Below, in pieces: positions 1 through 9,141 of a DNA stretch of 64,000 nt. This stretch comes from Phenylobacterium sp. SCN 70-31 (GTDB taxonomy: Bacteria; Pseudomonadota; Alphaproteobacteria; Caulobacterales; Caulobacteraceae). The translations under genes were made by a program, and so were the position numbers. Under the pieces are notes generated by a model that was not told the origin of the DNA, made no database searches, and saw only the letters and a list, made by a program, of their open reading frames with translations. The number at the start of each line of letters is the position of its first letter. Within the stretch, counting starts at the first letter, position 1. The stretch covers positions 34,241-98,240 of the forward strand of contig NZ_MEEX01000014.1 in the NCBI RefSeq assembly GCF_001724605.1. The letters run 5' to 3'.

Positions 1-55
1 TGTCCCTGGCCTGAACGCCTGGGCCGTCGCCCCTGGAAGGTTTTCTCAAGCGCCC

Positions 56-979
56 ATGCTGCGATTCATCGGCCGGCGTCTCCTGGTGGCGATCCCCACC
101 CTGTTCCTGGTGATCACCGCGGCGTTCTTCATGATGCGGGCTGCGCCCGGCAGCCCGTTCGACATGGACCGCAAGCTGCTCCCCGAGATCGAGGCCAACG
201 TGCTGGCCCAGTTCGGGATGAACAAGCCGCTTCACGAACAGTACGTGGACTACCTGGCCGGGGTGGCCCGCGGCGACCTGGGGCCGTCGCTGAAGTACCG
301 GGACAAGTCGGTCGCCGACATCCTGAAGGAGAACTATCCCGTCTCGCTGAAGCTGGGCCTTTCGGCCATCGGCATCGCGGCCGTGATGGGCGTCAGTCTG
401 GGCGTGATCGCGGCGCTGCGACAGAACGGGACCGCCGACCATGTCGTGATGGGCGTCGCGATCCTGGGGGTCTGCATTCCCACCTTCGTCACCGCGCCGC
501 TGCTGGTTCTGGGGATCGCCTCGAAGCTCGGCTGGCTGCCGACGGCCGGCTGGAACGACGGCGCGCTCGCCAACATGGTGCTGCCGGTGACGGTGCTGGC
601 CCTGCCGCAGATCGCCATCATCTCGCGGCTGACGCGGGCGGGGATGATCGAGGTGCTCCACGCCAACTATATCCGCACCGCCCGCGCCAAGGGCCTGCCC
701 GAGGGGCTGATCGTGCGCAAGCATGCGCTGCGCGCGGCGATCCTGCCGCTGGTCAGCTACCTGGGCCCGGCTTGCGCCGGCCTGATCACCGGCTCGCTGG
801 TGGTGGAGAAGATCTTCAACCTGCCGGGCCTCGGGAAGTTCTTCGTCATCAGCGCGCTCCAGCGCGACTACACCGTCGTGATGGGCATGGTGATCGTCTA
901 CGCGGCGCTGATCCTGGTGCTGAACCTGATCGCCGACCTGCTGTACGCGGCCCTGGATCCGCGGGTGAGGCTGTCATGA
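56..979 (+). CDS. ABC transporter permease, DppB/OppB type
   Basis: Inner-membrane permease subunit of a binding-protein-dependent importer of the dipeptide/oligopeptide/nickel class. The 307-residue protein has the usual N-terminal membrane anchor (residues about 9-28), a periplasmic stretch, then five further hydrophobic segments. The EAA-type loop that contacts the ATPase lies near residues 200-222 (RTARAKGLPEGLIVRKHALR region), as expected for this family. The length matches typical DppB proteins. The stop codon overlaps the ATG of the next permease (ATGA), so the two are translationally coupled. Binding protein and ATPase genes are not in the window and probably lie upstream. The substrate cannot be decided from sequence. 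Confidence 0.9.
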   Translation: MLRFIGRRLLVAIPTLFLVITAAFFMMRAAPGSPFDMDRKLLPEIEANVLAQFGMNKPLHEQYVDYLAGVARGDLGPSLKYRDKSVADILKENYPVSLKLGLSAIGIAAVMGVSLGVIAALRQNGTADHVVMGVAILGVCIPTFVTAPLLVLGIASKLGWLPTAGWNDGALANMVLPVTVLALPQIAIISRLTRAGMIEVLHANYIRTARAKGLPEGLIVRKHALRAAILPLVSYLGPACAGLITGSLVVEKIFNLPGLGKFFVISALQRDYTVVMGMVIVYAALILVLNLIADLLYAALDPRVRLS

Positions 980-1854
980 GCGACGCCGTCGTTCCGCTTT
1001 CCGCCGTCCGCGGCCGCAGCTTGTGGGACGACGCCCTGCGGCGCCTGCTCCGCAATCGCGCGGCGACCGCCAGCCTGGCGGTGCTGGGCTTTCTGATCGT
1101 GGCGGCGGTCTTCGGCCCGATGCTCTCGCCCTACGCCTACGATCAGGTGGACAAGGCCGGGGTCTGGCTGCCGCCCCTGGCGGAAGGCCGGGTCATGGGC
1201 ACCGATGCGCTGGGCCGCGATCTCCTGGTCCGGCTGCTGACGGGCCTGCGCGTGTCGCTGGCCATCGGGCTGGTGGCGACGCTGGTCTCACTGGTCATCG
1301 GCGTCGCCTGGGGCGCGGTGGCGGGCTACGTCGGCGGCAAGGTGGACGAGGCCATGATGCGGGTCGTGGACGTCCTCTACTCACTGCCCTTCATCTTCTT
1401 CGTCATCCTGCTGACGGTCACATTCGGCTCGAACATCGTGCTGATCTTCGTGGCGATCGGGGCGGTCGAGTGGCTGACCATGAGCCGGATCGTCCGTGGC
1501 CAGACCCTGACGCTGAAGAACAAGGAGTTCGTCGAGGCGGCCCGCGCGGCCGGCCTGGGACGGGGCGGGATCATCCTGCGCCACATCGTGCCCAACCTGC
1601 TGGGGCCGGTGGTGGTCTATGTCACCCTGACCATCCCGGCCGTGATCCTGGCGGAGAGCTTCCTGAGCTTCCTGGGCCTGGGCGTCCAGCCGCCGATGGC
1701 GTCGCTGGGCACGCTGATCGCCGGAGGCGCGCAGGACATGGAGCTGGCGCCGTGGCTGCTGATCTTCCCGTCGCTCGCGATGGTGGCGACCCTGATGTGC
1801 TTCAATTTCCTCGGCGACGGCCTGCGTGACGCCATCGACCCGAAGGACCGCTGA
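976..1854 (+). CDS. ABC transporter permease, DppC/OppC type
   Basis: Second permease of the same peptide/nickel-type importer, 292 residues. The ATG at 976 overlaps the stop of the preceding permease. A longer frame opens upstream at 772 but runs inside the partner gene, so I reject it. The OppC-like N-terminal segment is present (hydrophobic residues about 33-55), followed by a loop with the family motif GTDALGRDLLVRLLTG and five more membrane spans. The EAA loop is at EAARAAGLGRGGIILRHIVP. Ordinary in length and composition. It ends 26 bases before a convergent gene. Confidence 0.9.
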   Translation: MSDAVVPLSAVRGRSLWDDALRRLLRNRAATASLAVLGFLIVAAVFGPMLSPYAYDQVDKAGVWLPPLAEGRVMGTDALGRDLLVRLLTGLRVSLAIGLVATLVSLVIGVAWGAVAGYVGGKVDEAMMRVVDVLYSLPFIFFVILLTVTFGSNIVLIFVAIGAVEWLTMSRIVRGQTLTLKNKEFVEAARAAGLGRGGIILRHIVPNLLGPVVVYVTLTIPAVILAESFLSFLGLGVQPPMASLGTLIAGGAQDMELAPWLLIFPSLAMVATLMCFNFLGDGLRDAIDPKDR

Positions 1855-1880
1855 CGGCCTGGGCCGAAACGCACCGGCCC

Positions 1881-2414
1881 CTACTCGACTCTTCTGGCGC
1901 GATAGGCGCGGCGGCCCTCGACGCTGAGAAGGAAGCTGCCGAGAGAGGCGCGGCGCACACGCACCTCCATCCCCGGCTTGGGCGCGAGCATCCCCATCGC
2001 CGTGTCGGCCTGGGCCCAGACGGCGCCATCCTCCAGCCGCAGTGTCCAGCGGCCGGTGGAGTCCTGCCGGGCCGAGGCGATCCGGCCCGTGACGCTCTCC
2101 AGCTCCTCGCGCGCCTCGCCGCGCTCGAAGAACGTCATGGCGGGAAGCGAGAAGCCGAACGCCTGACGCCGCACCTGGCGGGCCTGATCGCGATCCATGA
2201 CCACCACGTCGCCTCCCGCCTCGGCCTGGTCCAGCGCGCGGACAGCCTGGTCGTAGCAGCCCAGGCGCGCCGCATCGTCGGCGATCTTCTGGCAGTCGAC
2301 GAGGCGTTGCACGGCGCCCGCGCGGGTCGGCTCGGCCGCCGCTCGAGCCGGCGCGGCCGACGTCGCCACAAGGCCTGCTAAGCCGAGGGCCAGAATTCGA
2401 AGATCCGGTGTCAT
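1881..2414 (-). CDS. small exported protein of unknown function
   Basis: A 177-residue protein with a convincing Sec signal peptide: a short N-region, hydrophobic residues about 6-20, and a likely cut after ARA near residue 25. The mature part carries a motif of the form C-x4-D-x3-R-LGCYD near its N-terminus (VDCQKIADDAARLGCYD), seen in various small periplasmic proteins including VasI-like ones. The C-terminal half looks like a small beta-rich domain (ESVTGRIASARQDSTGRWTL onward). I do not recognise a specific function. It stands alone between two convergent or divergent neighbours and is probably periplasmic or membrane-associated. Confidence 0.7.
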   Translation of the reverse strand: MTPDLRILALGLAGLVATSAAPARAAAEPTRAGAVQRLVDCQKIADDAARLGCYDQAVRALDQAEAGGDVVVMDRDQARQVRRQAFGFSLPAMTFFERGEAREELESVTGRIASARQDSTGRWTLRLEDGAVWAQADTAMGMLAPKPGMEVRVRRASLGSFLLSVEGRRAYRARRVE

Positions 2415-2716
2415 GGTCCACCTCTTTCAGCGATCAGCTCTACCATAAGTGTAGGTTCCGACCTCGTCGGCCCAGGGAGCCGCATATTGCTTCCAATGGT
2501 CAAGCTTCGACAAAAATGCTAACCGAACAAGCTTCACCGTAATATGTGTCCCCAAAGATACACATTCTGGACATAAATATTCGACCTCCGGAATGGTCGT
2601 TGACCGTTTTCCCAGACAATCCGTAACTCGGAAACAACCGAGGGGCGTATCCCCCGGGACCTTGTTTTCCTTGTGGGATGCGGCCGCCGACCGGCAGAGC
2701 CGCTGGAGGTAAGATC
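2415..2716. other. divergent intergenic region before the large TonB receptor
   Basis: About 300 bases between a leftward exported-protein gene and a rightward receptor gene. It is clearly more AT-rich than its flanks, especially 2500-2600, and so probably holds the receptor promoter. The only strong structure I see is the dyad at 2544-2565, listed separately. It does not contain the CATAC-N6-GTATG operator found further right. Confidence 0.5.
2544..2565. promoter_or_regulatory. inverted repeat ATGTGT-N10-ACACAT
   Basis: Two perfect 6-base arms (2544-2549 and 2560-2565) in the AT-rich part of the receptor upstream region, about 150 bases before its start codon. The size and spacing fit a dimeric regulator site. 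The regulator is not identifiable. Confidence 0.4.
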
Positions 2717-5700
2717 GTGAAAACCAAGCTCATGCGGGAGCGCCTTCTGGCGTCTTCGATGATCTGTGGCGCGGCCATGCTGGCCCTCGCCACGCCCGTC
2801 TCGGCTCAGGACACCGGAACGGCGGAAGTCTCGGAACTCATCGTCACGGGGTCGCGTATTCCGACCCCGAACCTGACGAGTGTCAGCCCCGTGCAGGTGG
2901 TCGGCGCCGAAGAGGTGCTTCTGGGCGGACGTCCCGACACCGCCGATGTCCTGAACCAGCTGCCTCAGGTGACCCAGAACAGCCAGACCGGCCTTTCAAG
3001 CACCTCGAACCCGCTGTCCGGGCCGGGCGGCGTGGCGACGGTGGACCTCCGGGGCCTGGGCCAGCAACGCACCCTGGTTCTGATGGACGGCCGCCGCCTC
3101 GGCGTCGGCGACCCCAACACGGGCAATCCCAACGCGTCGCCCGACATCAACCAGATCCCCTCGCAGCTCATCGAGCGCATCGAGGTCCTGACGGGGGGCG
3201 CCTCGTCGACCTACGGCTCGGATGCGGTCGCGGGGGTCGTGAACTTCGTGATGAAGCGCAACTACGAGGGCGTCCAGATCGACGCGCAGTGGGGCGTCTA
3301 TCAGCACAACCAGCACAACGAGTTCGTGCAGGGCCTGCTGCGCTCGAACGCCCCGGCCATCAACGTCCCGAAGCGGGCGTGGGACGGCAAGTCGCGCGAC
3401 CTGAGCCTGGTCTTCGGCCTCAACAGCCCGGACCGCCGCGGGAACGTCACGGCCTTCTTCACCTATCATGACCAGGACCCGGTCACCCAGGGCAAGCGCG
3501 ACTACTCGGCCTGTCAGGTGAACACGAACGCCGCCGGCATTGCGGGGTGCGCAGGCTCGAGCAACTCCAACATCTTCTACCTGGCCGACGGCACGGGAGA
3601 CGACTTCGCCGTGCTGGGCAATGCATTCGTCCCGTACGATCCGAACGCTTCGACCACACCGGTTCCGCGGTTCAACTCGAACGACTACTCGTACCTGATG
3701 CAGCAGAACACCCGCTACACCGCGGGCTTCTTCGCGCATTACGAGGTGAGCGACAAAGTCGAGCTGTATTCCGACTTCAACTTCATGGACAGCCGGTCCA
3801 ACGTCCAGATCGCCCCCACCGGTCTGTTCCAGGGCAGCGGCGCGACCGACACGGGCGGTTTCCTGGTCAACTGCGACAACCCGTTCCTCAGCGGGCAGCA
3901 GCGGGGCGCCATCGGCTGTACGGCCGACGAGATCGCCGCCGGGGCCACCAAGGACCTCTACATCGGCCGCCGCAACATCGAGGGCGGCGGGCGCAACTCG
4001 TACTACCAGCATCAGAACTACCGCATCGTGGGCGGCGCCCGCGGAAGCATCGTGGATTCGTGGAAGTTCGACGTCTACGGGTCGTACTACTACACCAGCC
4101 TGTACCAGGCCTCGGAGAACTACCTCTCCATCTCGCGCATCCAGGAGGCCCTGCTGGTGCAGCCCGGCGCGAGCGGCCCCGAGTGCATCTCGGGCGGATC
4201 TTGCGTGCCCTACAACATCTTCCAGGACGGCGGCGTCACCGACGCGGCCCTGGCCTACCTGGACGTGACCGGGACCTCGCGCGGCGTCACGACCCAGCGG
4301 ATCATGGAAGCCGTCATCAACGGCGACCTGGGCGACTACGGCGTGAAATCGCCCTGGGCCACCAGCGGCGTGGGCGTGGCCTTCGGCGTGCAGAACCGTC
4401 GGGATCATCTCGAATACGCCCCCGACGTGGCTCAGCTCAGCGGCGACCTCTCGGGCGCGGGGGGCGCGTCGACGCCGATCGACAACAGCATCTCGGTGAC
4501 TGAGGGCTTCGGCGAGATCCGTGTCCCGCTGGTCGAGGACATGGCCTTCGCCCGGGAACTGATCCTGGAAGGCGGCTATCGCTACTCGGACTACTCGACC
4601 GGCGTTTCGGCCGACACCTACAAGGTCGGGCTGCAGTGGGCGCCGACGTCCGATCTGCGGTTCCGCGGCTCGTTCCAGCGCGCCATCCGGGCGCCGAGCA
4701 TTCTCGAACTCTACACGCCCCGCTCGGTGACCAACACCAGCCAGCTGGGCGTCGACCCCTGCGCGCCCAACGGCGGCGCGGCGGCCACGGCGAGCCTCGA
4801 ACAGTGCCTGCGCACCGGCGTCACCGCCGCCCAGTACGGCAACGGCGGCACGACCAACACGATCGTACAGTGCCCCTCGGGCCAGTGCGCCGTCCTCAAC
4901 GGCGGCAATCCGGTTCTCGATCCCGAGAAGGCCAAGACCGTCTCGTTGGGCTTCACCCTGACTCCCGGCTTCCTGCCGCGCTTCGTGGCCAGCATCGACT
5001 ACTACCGGGTCAAGCTGGACGGCTCGATCGGCTCGGTGCCGCTCGGGATCACCATGGACAAGTGCCTGACCACGGGCGACCCGGCGTTCTGCGACCTGAT
5101 CCGCCGCGCGCCGAACGGCACTCTGTTCGGCACCAGCGTGGTCGGCGGCGGCTATATCGACGGCTCGAACGTCAACATCGGCGCGGGCAAGGTGGAGGGC
5201 CTCGACTTCCAGGCCAGCTACGCCCTGCCGCTCGAAGACTGGGGCGTCGACAGCTGGGGCGGTCTGTCGCTCAGCTTCGCGGGCAGCTATCTGCTCAAGA
5301 ACACCACGGTGCCGCTGCCGGGCGATCCCGAGTACGATTGCGCGGGCCTGTTCGGGCCCACCTGCCAGACGCTGAACCCGCGCTGGAAGCACAACCTGCG
5401 CCTCAACTGGACCACCCCGTGGGACGCCACCATCTCGCTGGCCTGGCGCTACATCGGCGGGGTGAAGTTCGAGCGTGACTCGGACGAGCCCACGATCGGC
5501 TCCAACACCACGCCCGAGCTGTTCAATCCACGACTGCCCGCCCGCAGCTATGTGGACCTGTCGGGCGTGTGGCACGTGCGCGAGAACTTCAGCCTCCGCG
5601 CCGGGGTGAACAACCTGTTCGACCAGGATCCGCCGCTGGTGCGCAACACCATCGCCGAGACAGGGCTGCCGAACACCTATCCGGTCTACGATCTGCTGGG

Positions 5701-5737
5701 CCGGCGGCTGTTCATCGGCTTCACGGCCGATTTCTGA
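2717..5737 (+). CDS. TonB-dependent outer-membrane receptor (large, plug plus barrel)
   Basis: Outer-membrane active transporter of 1006 residues. I chose the GTG at 2717 because GGAGG lies 7 bases before it (2705-2709); an ATG 15 bases downstream is possible. Signal peptide residues about 1-30 end in PVSA-QD. The plug starts with a TonB-box-like ELIVTGSRI, then VDLRGLGQQRTLVLMDGRR and GGASSTYGSDAVAGVVNF, typical of the large oligosaccharide/peptide-type receptors common in Caulobacterales and sphingomonads. The barrel ends with the aromatic terminus FIGFTADF. Extracellular loops contain many cysteines. Substrate unknown. It is not physically tied to the catabolic cluster and lacks its operator. 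Confidence 0.92.
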   Translation: MKTKLMRERLLASSMICGAAMLALATPVSAQDTGTAEVSELIVTGSRIPTPNLTSVSPVQVVGAEEVLLGGRPDTADVLNQLPQVTQNSQTGLSSTSNPLSGPGGVATVDLRGLGQQRTLVLMDGRRLGVGDPNTGNPNASPDINQIPSQLIERIEVLTGGASSTYGSDAVAGVVNFVMKRNYEGVQIDAQWGVYQHNQHNEFVQGLLRSNAPAINVPKRAWDGKSRDLSLVFGLNSPDRRGNVTAFFTYHDQDPVTQGKRDYSACQVNTNAAGIAGCAGSSNSNIFYLADGTGDDFAVLGNAFVPYDPNASTTPVPRFNSNDYSYLMQQNTRYTAGFFAHYEVSDKVELYSDFNFMDSRSNVQIAPTGLFQGSGATDTGGFLVNCDNPFLSGQQRGAIGCTADEIAAGATKDLYIGRRNIEGGGRNSYYQHQNYRIVGGARGSIVDSWKFDVYGSYYYTSLYQASENYLSISRIQEALLVQPGASGPECISGGSCVPYNIFQDGGVTDAALAYLDVTGTSRGVTTQRIMEAVINGDLGDYGVKSPWATSGVGVAFGVQNRRDHLEYAPDVAQLSGDLSGAGGASTPIDNSISVTEGFGEIRVPLVEDMAFARELILEGGYRYSDYSTGVSADTYKVGLQWAPTSDLRFRGSFQRAIRAPSILELYTPRSVTNTSQLGVDPCAPNGGAAATASLEQCLRTGVTAAQYGNGGTTNTIVQCPSGQCAVLNGGNPVLDPEKAKTVSLGFTLTPGFLPRFVASIDYYRVKLDGSIGSVPLGITMDKCLTTGDPAFCDLIRRAPNGTLFGTSVVGGGYIDGSNVNIGAGKVEGLDFQASYALPLEDWGVDSWGGLSLSFAGSYLLKNTTVPLPGDPEYDCAGLFGPTCQTLNPRWKHNLRLNWTTPWDATISLAWRYIGGVKFERDSDEPTIGSNTTPELFNPRLPARSYVDLSGVWHVRENFSLRAGVNNLFDQDPPLVRNTIAETGLPNTYPVYDLLGRRLFIGFTADF

Positions 5738-5783
5738 GGCCAGGGCGGACGTTCGCGCCCGTCGGGGGCGGAGGTCTTGAGGG

Positions 5784-5811
5784 AAGGGCGGCGGGGAGAC
5801 CCGCCGCCCTT
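5784..5811. terminator. bidirectional intrinsic terminator
   Basis: A perfect 12-bp stem (AAGGGCGGCGGG, loop GAGA, CCCGCCGCCCTT) followed by a T-rich tail on the plus strand and preceded by A residues that give a U-tract on the other strand. It lies between the convergent TonB receptor and sppA genes and can serve both. Confidence 0.85.
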
Positions 5812-5864
5812 CTTCCTTGTCGGCAAGGCTGGGCGTCGCGGCGAGGGCCGTCGGTCCTCAGCGG

Positions 5865-7643
5865 TCAGCGGAACGGGGTCGGCGCCAGGACCATCCCCTG
5901 GCCTTCGCCGCGCAGCCTTGCTGCGGCCACCTCGTCGATGACGGCCTGGGCGCGCGGGTCGCCGAAGATCCAGGCCGCGGCCATCAGGGTTCGGGCGGAA
6001 CTTCCCGAGACGCCCAGCGCCTTGCGCAGCGTGTCGAAGGCGCCGCTCGACGGCGTCATGCGTCGCAGCGGGATCTCGCCCTCGATCTTGGCCAGGGCCT
6101 TGGCGCGGGCCACCGCCTGGTAGAAGCCTCCCACCTCGTCCACCAGGCCGATCCCCTTGGCCTGGGCGCCGGTCCAGACGCGGCCCTTGGCGATCTCGGC
6201 CACCTGTTCGGGCGGCAGCTTGCGTCCGGCCGCCACCCTGCCCAGGAAGTTGGCGTAGATGCGGTCCATCCAGCCGCCGAAGGCCTCGCGCTGGGCGTTG
6301 GTGAAAGGCTGGCCCATGCCGAACGCCCCGGCGTAGTCGCCGCCCACGCCGATCTGGCGCATGTCGACGCCATAGCGCGCGAGGGCCGGACCCAGGGCGA
6401 ATTTGCCGCCGTACACGCCGATCGATCCCGTGAGCGTCGTCGGCTGGGCGACGATGGCCGAGGCCTCCGAGGCGATCCAGTAGCCGCCGGACGCGCCATA
6501 GGTGCTCATCGAAACCACCACGGGCTTGCCCTTGGCCTTGGCGAAGCGCACCGCATCCAGAATCTGCTCCGAGGCCGTATCCGACCCCCCGGGTGAATTC
6601 ACCCGCAGTACGATGGCCTTGATCTTGTCGGACCGGGCCGCGCGCAGGATCGCCTTGGCCAGATCGTCGGAATAGATCGCCGAGCCGCCCGTGAAGGGAT
6701 TCGCCCCCCGGTCCTCGCCGGTCACGATCGGCCCCTCGGCCTCAATCAGGGCGATGGCGTCGGTCAGTCCGCGGTCGGTTTCGGGCCGGGCGTCGACATA
6801 GTCGTCGAAGTCCACCGTCTTGGCGCCGGCGCCCGCCTTGGCCAGCAGGGCCTCCTCGGCCTCGCGCACCTGGCCCACCTTGTCGATGAGCTTGAGAGTC
6901 AGCGCCTCCTCGGCGCCGTGCGGCCCCGCCTCCAGGGCTGCGCGCAGGGCCGCGGGTTCGGCCTTCCGGTCCGTGGCGGCGGCGGTGAGGTTCGACTCGT
7001 AGACGGACGACAGCCACGAGACCGTCGCCTCCCGATGGGGGGGGGTGTAGTCCGAGAACAGGAAGCCGTTGACGGCGTTCTTGTATTCCTGGCGCTGCTC
7101 GTACTGCGGGACGACGCCGTACTTGTCGAAGAACCGGCGCAGGAACAGGTCCTCGGTCGCGACCCCGGTGACCTGGAGCGAGGCGCCCGGCTGCATCCAG
7201 AACTCGTCGGCGGCGGCGCCCAGCATGTAGGTCGTGGTCACGACGCCGGCGGGATAGACGCCCTGGCTATGCGCGTAGACCGGCTTGCCCGCCGCGCGGA
7301 AGCGGGAGAAGCCCTGGCGGATCTCGTCGGCCATGCCCGGCTCCAGCCCGCGCTCGGGCAGGCGGACCAGGAGGCCCTTGATGCGGTCGTCGCGCTCGGC
7401 GCGGCGCAGGGTCTCGATGATCGCCATGACCGACGTCGAATTGCGACCGAGCCCCCACAGCGGGTTGTTCGGCGACTGGTCCGAGAGCGACCCGCGCAGA
7501 TCGAGCTCCAGCACCGTGTTCGCGGGCACGGGTTGGGGCGCTGCGGCGGCCAACGCCATGCCGACCAGCACGACGGGCACGCCGATCAGGAAGACGACCA
7601 GGCCCGCGAACACGCCCGCCATGGTGATCAGGAACTGTTTCAT
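5865..7643 (-). CDS. sppA: signal peptide peptidase SppA, long (67K) form
   Basis: Membrane-anchored serine protease that degrades cleaved signal peptides, 592 residues. The start is the ATG at 7643, which gives an N-terminal anchor (hydrophobic residues 4-35); a longer frame adds an uncharged non-hydrophobic leader and is unlikely. It has the tandem-repeat architecture of the E. coli-type enzyme. The catalytic lysine is in [11 protein letters not shown] (about Lys188) of the N-terminal repeat, and the nucleophile is in [16 protein letters not shown] (about Ser385) of the C-terminal repeat, so the Ser-Lys dyad is intact. It is convergent with the TonB receptor and upstream of no obvious partner. 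Confidence 0.93.
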   Translation of the reverse strand: MKQFLITMAGVFAGLVVFLIGVPVVLVGMALAAAAPQPVPANTVLELDLRGSLSDQSPNNPLWGLGRNSTSVMAIIETLRRAERDDRIKGLLVRLPERGLEPGMADEIRQGFSRFRAAGKPVYAHSQGVYPAGVVTTTYMLGAAADEFWMQPGASLQVTGVATEDLFLRRFFDKYGVVPQYEQRQEYKNAVNGFLFSDYTPPHREATVSWLSSVYESNLTAAATDRKAEPAALRAALEAGPHGAEEALTLKLIDKVGQVREAEEALLAKAGAGAKTVDFDDYVDARPETDRGLTDAIALIEAEGPIVTGEDRGANPFTGGSAIYSDDLAKAILRAARSDKIKAIVLRVNSPGGSDTASEQILDAVRFAKAKGKPVVVSMSTYGASGGYWIASEASAIVAQPTTLTGSIGVYGGKFALGPALARYGVDMRQIGVGGDYAGAFGMGQPFTNAQREAFGGWMDRIYANFLGRVAAGRKLPPEQVAEIAKGRVWTGAQAKGIGLVDEVGGFYQAVARAKALAKIEGEIPLRRMTPSSGAFDTLRKALGVSGSSARTLMAAAWIFGDPRAQAVIDEVAAARLRGEGQGMVLAPTPFR

Positions 7644-7755
7644 CGCCCGCTTTCGCGCACCGCAAGTCCGAGGGTGTGGCCAGGGCTTCGCACACATTCG
7701 CCTGCCCGCAAAGCGGCGACGCCCAGGGCTCGGCCCGGCCGGCGGATCCAGGCGG

Positions 7756-8124
7756 TCAGGGGCGCCGGCGGGTCTGCAGCGCCGAGCGCAGGGCGTGCTC
7801 CAGGGCCCGGGCGTGATAGGGCTTGTCCAGCACCGCGCGGCCGCTGTGCCGCTGGGCCACGCCGGCGGCGCCGTAGGCGGTGGCGAAGACGAGAGGCAGG
7901 TCGCGTTCGGTCAGCGCGTCGGCCACCGGAAAGACCGGCGTGCCCGCGATGTTCACATCCAGGACCGCGGCGTCGATCTCCTCGGTGTCGAGCAGCGCGA
8001 GGGCTTCCTCTACCGTCGCTGCGGGCCCGACCACGTCGCAGCCGAAGCCGCGCAGCACGTCCTCCAGCAAGGCGGCCACGAGGAATTCGTCCTCGACCAC
8101 CAGGATGCGGGCGCCGTCCAGCAT
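7756..8124 (-). CDS. single-domain response regulator (receiver only)
   Basis: A 122-residue CheY-like receiver with no output domain. Acid pocket residues Glu11-Asp12 (VVEDEF), phospho-acceptor Asp56 (AVLDVNIAG), switch Thr82 (FATAYG) and conserved Lys101 (LDKPYH) are all present, so it should be phosphorylatable. The frame is open back to 8397, but the extra 91 residues are arginine/proline-rich and resemble nothing, so I start at the ATG at 8124, directly before the first beta strand. Such stand-alone receivers in alphaproteobacteria usually work with an HWE/HisKA2-type kinase; none is in the window. Confidence 0.82.
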   Translation of the reverse strand: MLDGARILVVEDEFLVAALLEDVLRGFGCDVVGPAATVEEALALLDTEEIDAAVLDVNIAGTPVFPVADALTERDLPLVFATAYGAAGVAQRHSGRAVLDKPYHARALEHALRSALQTRRRP

Positions 8125-9141
8125 GTCCCGCCGCCGAGCGCCGCCGGTCCGAGGAAGGCTCGCCGCCCCCCGGCCCGCTATCGCGCCCGACATCCACCCT
8201 GCCGCGCCCAACTCAACCTCCGGACTCTCCGGCCACACGCCGACACTGAACCACATCACAACTTGCGCGGGAACAGGGGCGATCAAAGATGATTGACGCA
8301 AGGTAAGGGACGGGCCGGCGGCGGGCGACGCGCGGGCTCTCTTCGCAAACCTGGGTCCGGTGCGCGCTGAACAAGCATCCTCACCCCCTTCGAGCATTGA
8401 TTTCCCTGTTGGCAGGGAAAGGGGCGGCCAGAACGCACACCTCAGCTTTGGGCTTGGGGCGAAAGCCGGAGAAACGCCGCTAAAGCGCGACTTCAGGCGG
8501 TCCGGAGAGGCATGCGCGCGAGGCGTATCCGCCTAAGAGGCGGATTTCGTACACCTATTGGCAGGACAGGATTTCCGCGGTTGTCGCGGAAATGAATGGT
8601 CGTGCGTGCAGTCGGTAGGCAAAAACTCTCCCGATAAATGGGAGACAAATCCGGCTGAATCGCGCCAGCGTGCCTTGTAGCCAGCAGGGAACTGCCTCGG
8701 CCATATTCCCTGTTTGTTCTCGGCGGGGGCGAAATGCGGTACTCTTGCGTACTTTAGTGAGTTGACGAGCTCCTCAGGTGGGAAATCAGTTTGGGGAAGG
8801 CCGACGCCTGGCTATCGATCGGGTGAGCCCGGGTCATATTCGCTTGGGGCGACCCGAGCCCGAAGCTGTAGCCCCAAGGTCACGCTGCGCGTCTTCCAGC
8901 AACATGTGAAGAGCAACGGATTATCGGACGCACAGCTCGATCTCGCGCTGGCCGAGCAGTCCAGGGAGGGTCACCCGACGCGCCTGAAGCTATTCCTGTC
9001 GATCTAGTTGTTGGCTTCTGGAGCGACCTAGCCCCGTTTCGCCTCGGCGATATGGGGCCGGCCAGCTCCACCACAAGCTGGTCAAGGACCGGCCAAACGG
9101 CGTCGACGTGGAGCTCCGCGCAGGCGGCGCGGGGGTGGCGC
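8125..9141. other. long non-coding stretch rich in hairpins
   Basis: About 1 kb without a gene I can support. The left part (8401-8712) holds five perfect short hairpins, listed as a repeat. A 97-residue open frame at 8714-9007 has no recognisable family, no convincing ribosome binding site and mixed third-position composition, so I leave it out. This stretch separates ordinary chromosome from the aromatic cluster. Confidence 0.5.
8401..8712. repeat. cluster of five perfect hairpins with TTCCCTG-type arms
   Basis: The hairpins are: TTTCCCTG/CAGGGAAA (8401-8420, loop TTGG); ATCCGCCT/AGGCGGAT (8527-8545); ATTTCCGCG/CGCGGAAAT (8571-8593); TCTCCC/GGGAGA (8627-8645); CAGGGAA/TTCCCTG (8685-8712, 14-base loop). 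The TTCCCTGTT...CAGGGAA pattern resembles dispersed non-coding mosaics I know from intergenic regions of other alphaproteobacteria, but I cannot name a repeat family from this alone. Confidence 0.55.

Noticed and set aside
1861-1880. Possible terminator GGGCCG/CGGCCC between convergent genes
   Set aside because: Only a 6-bp stem with an 8-base loop and no T-tract. It is expected by chance at this base composition.
2996-5575. 859-residue open frame antisense to the TonB receptor
   Set aside because: It is a frame shadow created by G/C-rich third positions. Its protein is an Arg/Ala/Val/Gly-rich mosaic with no family motif, while the sense strand encodes a complete receptor.
8714-9007. 97-residue open frame in the hairpin-rich region
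   Set aside because: No recognisable domain, no ribosome binding site and irregular third-position composition. The end (residues about 56-97) looks slightly protein-like but is insufficient.
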